Positions 59,250 to 64,000 of a stretch of DNA of 64,000 nucleotides are shown piece by piece. The stretch is from Nitrobacter sp035546855. GTDB taxonomy: Bacteria > Pseudomonadota > Alphaproteobacteria > Rhizobiales > Xanthobacteraceae. The translations under genes were made by a program, and so were the position numbers. The first letter of the stretch is position 1; each line of letters opens with the position of its first letter. Where the stretch lies: positions 1 through 64,000 of the forward strand of contig DASZVY010000018.1 of the NCBI GenBank assembly GCA_035546855.1, in the 5' to 3' direction. The notes beneath the pieces are model-generated. The model searched no databases. It was not told the origin of the DNA and was given only the letters and a program-made list of their open reading frames with translations.

Positions 59250-61130
59250 ATGGAGGCGTTCCGGCGCGTCTTGATCCTGACGTGGCGCCGAAGCGCAAAC
59301 GACGTGAGCGTAGTGAACATCATCCGTGACTGCCTCGATGCGCTGCTGCATCCGTCCGCGCGATACGATGCGCTGACGCGTGCGCGGCATCGGGCTTTCA
59401 TGGGTCCGCGACTGCTGGGAAGCCTGGTCGCGTTTGCCGCGTTTCCGGCCTATCTCGCCGTTCGGGGCGCGCCGACCGCGCTTGAGGTTGCGGCGTTCGC
59501 GTGGCTCGCGGCGCCGATCCTGATCTCGTATTTCCTCTCGCGCACCGGCCGCTATGAAGGCGCGCACGTGCTGTCTTCGATTGCACTGGCGGGTCTGGTG
59601 ATGACGATCGCCACCGCCACCGGCGGGATCGAATCCTTTGCCGCGGTCTGGCTTGTCGTTATCCCGCTCGAGGCTGCGCTCTCGGCCTCGCGCCGGGTGG
59701 TCGCGTTTGCGTCGGCGCTGGCCGCGTCATGCGTGCTGGCGTTGGTCGCAATGACCTATTTCGATGTGCTGCCCGCGCCGGATACGAGTGCTGCCGCGCA
59801 TGCCATCCTGGCGTCGTTCGGCGTGGCATCCGGAACGCTTTATGCGGCGGGTCTGGCGTTCGGCGCGGAGTCGCTGTCGCGCACCGGGATCTCGCTGCTG
59901 TCGGTCGAGGAAAATCGCTATCGGTTGCTGGCGCGGAACATGAGCGATGTGATCTCGCGTCACCGTCGCAACGGTGCCGTCCAGTTCATTTCGCCCGCCG
60001 CGGAAGCCCTTCTCGGGGTGCCGGTGTCCCGGCTGTCGGGGTATGGTCTTTTCGATCGCGTGCACGTGGCGGATCGCCCGGCTTATCTCACGGCGCTGTC
60101 GGGCGCGGCCAACGATGACGAAGCGCATAGCGTCGAGTTCAGAATCAGGCGCGACACGCCGTTCGGCATTCCCGGGGAATACTCCGCCGATTTCATCTGG
60201 ATCGAGATGCGCTGTCGGCCGCTCGAGCCGAAAGCCGGCCACGACGGCGTGGCTGAGGGCGAGGTGGTCGCGGTGATGCGCGATATCACCGATCGCAAGA
60301 TCCAGCAGCAGGCACTGGAGGTCGCACGTGCCGCGACCGAGCAGGCCGACGCGTCGAAGACCCGGTTTCTGGCCACCATGAGCCATGAGCTGCGGACGCC
60401 GCTGAACGCCATCATCGGATTCTCGGAAATGATCGTGAAGGAGGATGTTCTCCTGCTCAATGCCGCGCGCCGCAAGGAATATGCTCAACTCATCAACGAT
60501 TCCGGTCAGCATCTCCTGTCGGTGGTCAACGGCATTCTGGATATGTCGAAGATGGAATCCGGCAACTTCGAAATCGTTCCCGAGCCGTTCGCGCCGCGCG
60601 ATGCGCTTTTGAATTGCTGCAACCTGCTGGCCTTGCGAGCGCGCGACAACGGCGTCGATCTGGTGGCGCGCGCATCCGACGATTTGCCCGACATCACCGG
60701 CGATCCACGCGCGTTCAAGCAGATCGTGCTCAATCTCGTATCCAACGCGGTCAAATTCACCGAGCGGGGCGGCGCCGTGACCGTATCCGCCGTGATCGAG
60801 GGTGCGCGGATGGTCCTGCGTGTCGCGGACACGGGCGTCGGCATCGCGCCGGAGGATATCGATCGGCTCGGCAATCCCTTCTTCCAGGCCGGAAAAACCT
60901 ATCAGCGACGTCACGAAGGTACGGGCCTCGGCCTGTCGATCGTCAAAAGTCTGGTGACAATGCACGGCGGCGAGATGAAGGTGGAGAGCGAAGTCGACAA
61001 GGGGACGACCGTGACCGTGGCGTTGCCGATCGCGTTTACCCCGCCAGCCGAGCAGCCGAGCAATGTTGCCACCTTGCCGCCGCGTTCGCCGAAACACGAT
61101 CAGAGTCACCGGGTGAAGAAAAGTGCCTAA
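59250..61130 (+). CDS. Membrane PAS-domain sensor histidine kinase (DivJ/PleC-like family)
   Basis: 626 residues from ATG 59250; a GTG at 59304 (MSVVNIIRDCLDALLHPSARYD) is a good alternative start. Several membrane helices at about 53-210 are followed by a PAS domain (RYRLLARNMSDVISRHRRNGAVQFISPAAEALLG) and then HisKA with the phospho-acceptor H379 (ATMSHELRTPLNAIIGFSEM). The N box FKQIVLNLVSNAVKFTERG, G1 box DTGVGIAPEDI and G2 box GTGLGLSIVKSLV complete the HATPase. No receiver domain is fused. It resembles alphaproteobacterial cell-cycle kinases of the DivJ/PleC/PdhS type, but a specific assignment is not possible. A peptidoglycan-binding protein gene follows after ten nt. Confidence 0.88.
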   Translation: MEAFRRVLILTWRRSANDVSVVNIIRDCLDALLHPSARYDALTRARHRAFMGPRLLGSLVAFAAFPAYLAVRGAPTALEVAAFAWLAAPILISYFLSRTGRYEGAHVLSSIALAGLVMTIATATGGIESFAAVWLVVIPLEAALSASRRVVAFASALAASCVLALVAMTYFDVLPAPDTSAAAHAILASFGVASGTLYAAGLAFGAESLSRTGISLLSVEENRYRLLARNMSDVISRHRRNGAVQFISPAAEALLGVPVSRLSGYGLFDRVHVADRPAYLTALSGAANDDEAHSVEFRIRRDTPFGIPGEYSADFIWIEMRCRPLEPKAGHDGVAEGEVVAVMRDITDRKIQQQALEVARAATEQADASKTRFLATMSHELRTPLNAIIGFSEMIVKEDVLLLNAARRKEYAQLINDSGQHLLSVVNGILDMSKMESGNFEIVPEPFAPRDALLNCCNLLALRARDNGVDLVARASDDLPDITGDPRAFKQIVLNLVSNAVKFTERGGAVTVSAVIEGARMVLRVADTGVGIAPEDIDRLGNPFFQAGKTYQRRHEGTGLGLSIVKSLVTMHGGEMKVESEVDKGTTVTVALPIAFTPPAEQPSNVATLPPRSPKHDQSHRVKKSA

Positions 61131-61140
61131 GAGAGTTGTT

Positions 61141-61716
61141 GTGGACAATGATATGCCGCGTCGCCGCCGTCGAGCGGCTGCGGTCGAAAGCATTGACGAG
61201 GAGCGCAACCTCGCGATGCGCATCCTGCTTCACAGCCCGAAGGACCTTTTTGCCGGCGTTCTGGCGTTTGCGGCTGTCAGCGCGATCGTCGCCAATGCGA
61301 TGTTCCTGCAGGTCGGGCATCATCCGTCCCCCATGTTCGGATCGCACGCGGTCGTGCCGCTTGCGGCCCCGTCGCCGGTCAGCCCGTTGCCGCGTCCGCG
61401 TCCGGCCGAGGCTGAGCAGCATGTGGAGGGAGGCAGCCCGCCGCATGTCGTCCATCCGCAGGCCGCGCCCGCTGCTGCGCAGCGCGCTCCCGATCCGGTC
61501 GGCGATCTCATCAGAGCGTCTCGCCGGATCTCCGCGGTCCAGCGCGTCTTGACCGACTACGGCTACGGCCAGTTGAAGCCGACCGGCAATATGGGCCCGG
61601 ATACCCTCGCGGCGATCCAGAAGTTCGAGCGCGACCGCAAGCTTCCGCTCACGGGACAGATCACCGACCGTCTGGTGCATGAACTCTCAGCCATGACCGG
61701 CCGATCAATCGACTAA
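61141..61716 (+). CDS. Peptidoglycan-binding (PG_binding_1) membrane-anchored protein
   Basis: About 191 residues from GTG 61141, which follows TAAGAGAG; ATG 61153 is a second option. A basic N-terminus (MPRRRRRAA) and one membrane helix (about 36-58) are followed by a Pro-rich linker and the C-terminal peptidoglycan-binding domain (ISAVQRVLTDYGYGQLKPTGNMGPDTLAAIQKFERDRKLPLTG). It probably ties the inner membrane to the cell wall, with the domain in the periplasm. The ten-nt spacing to the histidine kinase indicates an operon, so the pair may sense wall state, which is an inference. Confidence 0.87.
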   Translation: MDNDMPRRRRRAAAVESIDEERNLAMRILLHSPKDLFAGVLAFAAVSAIVANAMFLQVGHHPSPMFGSHAVVPLAAPSPVSPLPRPRPAEAEQHVEGGSPPHVVHPQAAPAAAQRAPDPVGDLIRASRRISAVQRVLTDYGYGQLKPTGNMGPDTLAAIQKFERDRKLPLTGQITDRLVHELSAMTGRSID

Positions 61717-61809
61717 CTGGCATTCGCGCGCGACCTTGCCTTGGGACCGTCCATTTGACGGGGCCCGCGCCATTTGCTGCGAAAAGCAAAGGGTACTAGG
61801 TTCGATTCC

Positions 61810-62157
61810 ATGCGGTTGAAATCGAGCATATGGGTCGCGGCATATTTGCGCCGCTGTCAGACCGAGGGAATGTTCGGGGCGGTGCGCCGGCGTGGCGCGG
61901 AAGAAGCGGGCGCGGTCTTCGTCAAGATCGCGTTGCTGGATGGCACCGCGATGCTCTATACGCCGGCGCCGCAAACGGCTTATGACGACAGCCATCCCGT
62001 CGAGCGCGTATTTGCTCGCATGTCACCCGAGCCGGTCCCCGAACAGGCTGTCGAAGAGCGTCTTGCGAAGGAAATCCGCTTCGACCCCGATATCTGGATT
62101 GTCGAGATCGAGGACAAGGCCGGCCGGCATTTTCTGGATATGGCAAAGACACACTAG
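61810..62157 (+). CDS. DUF1491 family protein
   Basis: 115 residues. MRLKSSIWVAAYLRRCQTEGMFGAVRRRGAEEAGAVFVKI and the C-terminal RFDPDIWIVEIEDKAGRHFLD are the DUF1491 pattern, widespread in alphaproteobacteria and without known function. ATG 61810 gives the family start and has AGG nine bases upstream. The TAG stop at 62155-62157 lies in the CTAGTGT end of a palindromic repeat. Cytosolic; 93 nt after the peptidoglycan-binding gene, so possibly in the same transcript. Confidence 0.88.
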   Translation: MRLKSSIWVAAYLRRCQTEGMFGAVRRRGAEEAGAVFVKIALLDGTAMLYTPAPQTAYDDSHPVERVFARMSPEPVPEQAVEERLAKEIRFDPDIWIVEIEDKAGRHFLDMAKTH

Positions 62158-62319
62158 TGTGGTGGTTCAGAAGTTCGCTTCATTTTCTCAGCGAGTCCTT
62201 CAAGCGAACTTCTGAACCTAAACCACACTAGAATCAAAGGGCTTCTGGTGTCCTTTCGAATCCGAAGTTCGCTATAAGGACGCTGGATAGTGAAGCGAAC
62301 TTCGGAATCGGGACACTAG
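62154..62319. repeat. Double palindromic element with CTAGTG ends between convergent genes
   Basis: Two units. The first, 62154-62231, runs from CTAGTGTGGTGGTTCAG to CTGAACCTAAACCACACTAG with GAAGTTCGCTT/AAGCGAACTTC arms. The second, about 62248-62319, has CCGAAGTTCGCT/AGCGAACTTCGG arms and ends GGGACACTAG. The outer CTAG ends overlap the stop codons of the two flanking convergent genes: TAG of DUF1491 at 62155-62157, and the complement of TAG of DUF2336 at 62316-62318. A transcript in either direction would fold into long stems here, so the element could double as a terminator. Confidence 0.85.
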
Positions 62320-63278
62320 TTGTCGCGCCAGTTGCGCGCGATGCGGCCGACGGTCGTTGATCCCGATTGCTGTGTCTCGGTCCGGCCGCTATGGGCCGTG
62401 GCGGATCGGGCGCGATGTCGCTCGTCGTCGTGAAGTTGAGGCCGATATCTGGCGCGCGTGTGAACCATCGTGGCGCCGCGCCATGCCGCGAGCATGATCA
62501 GGGCGGTCCGTTCGCTCAGGGCATCATAGAGTCGCGACAGGCGATAAACGGCATTGACCGATGAGCCGACCGCGGGATTGAGGAACAGAAGCATCTGTTG
62601 GAACACCGGGCCGGAAACGCCGATCGCCTTGACCGCGCATGCAAGTGGTTCACCGCCCGGATCGTTCACCACCTGTTCGGCAACGCGAGCGGAGAGGATC
62701 AGCGCTTCGCTGATTTCCGCCGTGAAATTCTCGATGTCGCCGGCAAACGCGGCCATGTGCAGGATATGGATGGCGCGTTCGGCACGGGCAGCGTGCAGTT
62801 TCGGTGCGGGCCGGAGCGGCGTTTCGGCGAGATTCTGCAGGATGTCTCTTCGTTCGCTGGAACCGGCTGCGAAGAACCTCTCGCTGATTTCGGCAGCCTC
62901 ATACGATCCGATCGGCATCATCGGCAGCGGGCGTGGCGGCGCGGGCTGCGAAGCGGCTGGGTCCGCCTGGATGGGAGTGGCCAGCGCTGTGCGCTCGGCC
63001 GTCACAGGATGCAGCCGCAGCTTGTTCATGATCGCTGCCGGGGTGTGTGGGTAGATCGACAGGCGCGCCCGCACGACCGCGCGCGTCGCGTCATCGACCT
63101 GATCGATCAGGCGCGATGCCAGCTCGACGAACTGCTGCTCTTCCTGCGGCGTGTGTGCACGCGCCTGAACGTAGAGGTCGGTCAGAACCCGCAGCAGCGT
63201 CGGGCGAACGTCCACGCCCTCACGACGTGAGAGCGTCATCAGTCCGTCAAAGCCCGGAAACAGCGGAGGAGTGGTCAT
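62316..63278 (-). CDS. DUF2336 domain protein, second copy
   Basis: About 320 residues, helical. The N-terminus GFDGLMTLSRREGVDVRPTLLRVLTDLYVQARAHTPQEEQQFVELASRLIDQV and ARLSIYPHTPAAIMNKLRLHP match the DUF2336 style of repeated short helices. The middle is Pro-rich, and the end (after ARYRPQLHDDERHR) is low-complexity, probably created near the repeat that supplies its stop. ATG 63278 is used; the ribosome site is weak. It is divergent from the genes at 63417 and 63636 with a CtrA-like site between. No signal peptide. Confidence 0.8.
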   Translation of the reverse strand: MTTPPLFPGFDGLMTLSRREGVDVRPTLLRVLTDLYVQARAHTPQEEQQFVELASRLIDQVDDATRAVVRARLSIYPHTPAAIMNKLRLHPVTAERTALATPIQADPAASQPAPPRPLPMMPIGSYEAAEISERFFAAGSSERRDILQNLAETPLRPAPKLHAARAERAIHILHMAAFAGDIENFTAEISEALILSARVAEQVVNDPGGEPLACAVKAIGVSGPVFQQMLLFLNPAVGSSVNAVYRLSRLYDALSERTALIMLAAWRGATMVHTRARYRPQLHDDERHRARSATAHSGRTETQQSGSTTVGRIARNWRDN

Positions 63279-63329
63279 ATCTGGCGGACGTCGACTTGGG
63301 GAACCTGCCGCCAACCTAGCGTGCGGGTT

Positions 63330-63345
63330 TTAACAGGCCGTTAAC
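63330..63345. promoter_or_regulatory. Candidate CtrA box, TTAA-N7-TTAAC
   Basis: TTAA at 63330-63333 and TTAAC at 63341-63345 are separated by exactly seven bases. This is the full alphaproteobacterial CtrA consensus, in a GC-rich background where TTAA is scarce. Another TTAA is at 63357-63360. The box is 52 nt upstream of the DUF2336 start (minus) and about 72 nt upstream of the start at 63417 (plus). Confidence 0.65.
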
Positions 63346-63416
63346 CATGCCTGTTCTTAATGAATCGCACGCCGTTGCGGAGGATTTGCGCGGCGCGGGG
63401 CGAGGAGAGGGCGGAT

Positions 63417-63620
63417 ATGGGCACCATTCTTGAGTTTCCGGCGGATGCAGTACGGCGGCCGGGATCGATCATGGATGTCGCAAAGCACGATGGTTCAGCC
63501 ACTGTCGTGATTCTCCCCGTCGTGCGAATCGATCGGAATGTCGATGGGAGCAGCGACGGAAGCGGACCGGAAGAAGGTGCGGCCCCCGGCCGCCGTCGCC
63601 GCCGCCGGGCACGTTCCTGA
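63417..63620 (+). CDS. Small conserved-looking protein, unknown function
   Basis: 67 residues. MGTILEFPADAVRRPG at the start, a beta-like ATVVILPVVRID stretch, an acidic Gly/Ser linker and a poly-Arg end. ATG 63417 follows AGGAGAGGGCGG, a strong ribosome site; the frame upstream to 63360 does not look conserved. No domain is recognised. The Arg tail could bind nucleic acid or membranes, which is a guess. It is 15 nt upstream of the lipoprotein gene and may share its promoter. Confidence 0.6.
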   Translation: MGTILEFPADAVRRPGSIMDVAKHDGSATVVILPVVRIDRNVDGSSDGSGPEEGAAPGRRRRRRARS

Positions 63621-63635
63621 CATTGGATACGATCG

Positions 63636-64000
63636 ATGCCGGCGAATCCCTGCCTTGCGCGCGTCCGGCTCAAGTTCTCACCTGTCATTGCGATCGGGGC
63701 CTCCCTGCTGCTGGGTGTGACGCTCGCCGGCTGCAGCGGCGGCGATTTTGGCCGTGTCCGCCAGGATGCGCTCAATGACGACATGCACCGATGGATGGGC
63801 GCGGAGGCCACGGGCAGCATCGGGCAGGCGTCTTCGCGATTTCAATTGACCGAGAACGAGCGGCAGTTGCGCGACCTCGCCTATCCCCTGGTCGAGCCGC
63901 CGCATTCGCGGCCGGCCTGGAAGAGCGTGTTCGGCGACTACAAGCCGTTCGCGCCGCCGTGGCAACAGAAGCCGGCGTTCGATCGCACCGCCTATGGCCG
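63636..64000 (+). CDS. Lipoprotein, N-terminal part (3' end outside window)
   Basis: The frame is open to the window edge for 121 codons. A signal segment (VIAIGASLLLGVTLAGC) ends in the lipobox LAGC, so Cys is the expected lipidated residue at about 35. The mature start GGDFGRVRQDALNDDMHRWMG and the following Pro/Trp-rich part (AWKSVFGDYKPFAPPWQQ) are not from a family that I recognise by name. Probably anchored to the periplasmic side of a membrane. No stop is seen, so length is unknown. Confidence 0.75.
   Translation, partial: MPANPCLARVRLKFSPVIAIGASLLLGVTLAGCSGGDFGRVRQDALNDDMHRWMGAEATGSIGQASSRFQLTENERQLRDLAYPLVEPPHSRPAWKSVFGDYKPFAPPWQQKPAFDRTAYG

Noticed and set aside
1..64000. Mobile island, prophage, CRISPR array or tRNA/rRNA genes
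   Set aside because: No integrase, transposase, att-like duplication, spaced direct repeats or cloverleaf sequence was recognised. The accessory-like parts are the toxin-antitoxin pair and the palindromic repeats only.

Overview
The window reads as a chromosomal segment of a GC-rich alphaproteobacterium of the Bradyrhizobium/Rhodopseudomonas/Afipia group (Nitrobacteraceae). The evidence is the pairing of TIGR03808- and TIGR03809-type proteins, MucR, DUF1491, DUF5330, DUF6456 and DUF2336 proteins, an alphaproteobacterial LexA box of the form GAAC-N7-GAAC, and several families of dispersed palindromic repeats that I associate with these genomes. No tRNA, rRNA, CRISPR array, integrase or transposase was recognised. 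Genes are tightly packed, and many neighbours overlap by 4 nt.

Layout. 1-5.6 kb: aminotransferase tail, SDR, a small Cys-rich secreted protein, GMC oxidoreductase, M20 amidohydrolase and a YciE-like ferritin-fold protein. 5.6-14.3 kb: a DNA-repair island. A radical-SAM protein and a DUF4130-UdgX fusion run leftwards. The imuA-imuB-dnaE2 mutasome runs rightwards from a promoter overlapped by a LexA box. 14.4-25.7 kb: small membrane protein, CoA transferase, HME-type RND efflux adaptor and pump, threonine ammonia-lyase, convergent TolC, acetyl-CoA hydrolase/transferase. 25.8-34.3 kb: enoyl-CoA hydratase, a secreted His-rich protein, two ECF sigma/anti-sigma pairs, a DenD-like epimerase, and a DUF2336 protein with a diguanylate cyclase. 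34.8-40.6 kb: TIGR03809 protein, TadG-like pilus protein, TIGR03808 Tat-exported beta-helix protein, Bcr/CflA-type MFS pump and pyrrolidone-carboxylate peptidase.

40.7-48 kb: a propionyl/methylmalonyl-CoA region on the minus strand (mutA, GFA protein, mutB, an embedded MntA-HepT toxin-antitoxin pair, a DUF3298-like protein, meaB). 48.1-49.8 kb: folP-folB-folK. 49.9-55 kb: HhH protein, DUF2267-like protein, HerA/DUF853 ATPase, M20 dipeptidase and class II aldolase. 55.4-64 kb: an envelope and cell-cycle-flavoured cluster (MucR-type regulator, stand-alone DnaA domain IV protein, DUF6456, SufE, DUF5330, PAS histidine kinase, peptidoglycan-binding protein, DUF1491, second DUF2336 protein, a candidate CtrA box, and a lipoprotein cut by the window edge).

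The most striking signal is that two unrelated palindromic repeat families lie in frame inside essential-type coding sequences: dnaE2 (13338-13464) and mutA (46181-46290). In dnaE2, single-base indels and a substitution relative to an intergenic sister copy (25697-25823) remove the stop codons that the sister copy would create. Other repeat copies supply the start codon of pcp and the stop codons of two convergent genes. The other main candidates are the SOS-linked divergon of radical-SAM/UdgX with imuABC, the toxin-antitoxin pair translationally coupled into the methylmalonyl-CoA operon, and a PccR/ScfR-like operator upstream of mutA.
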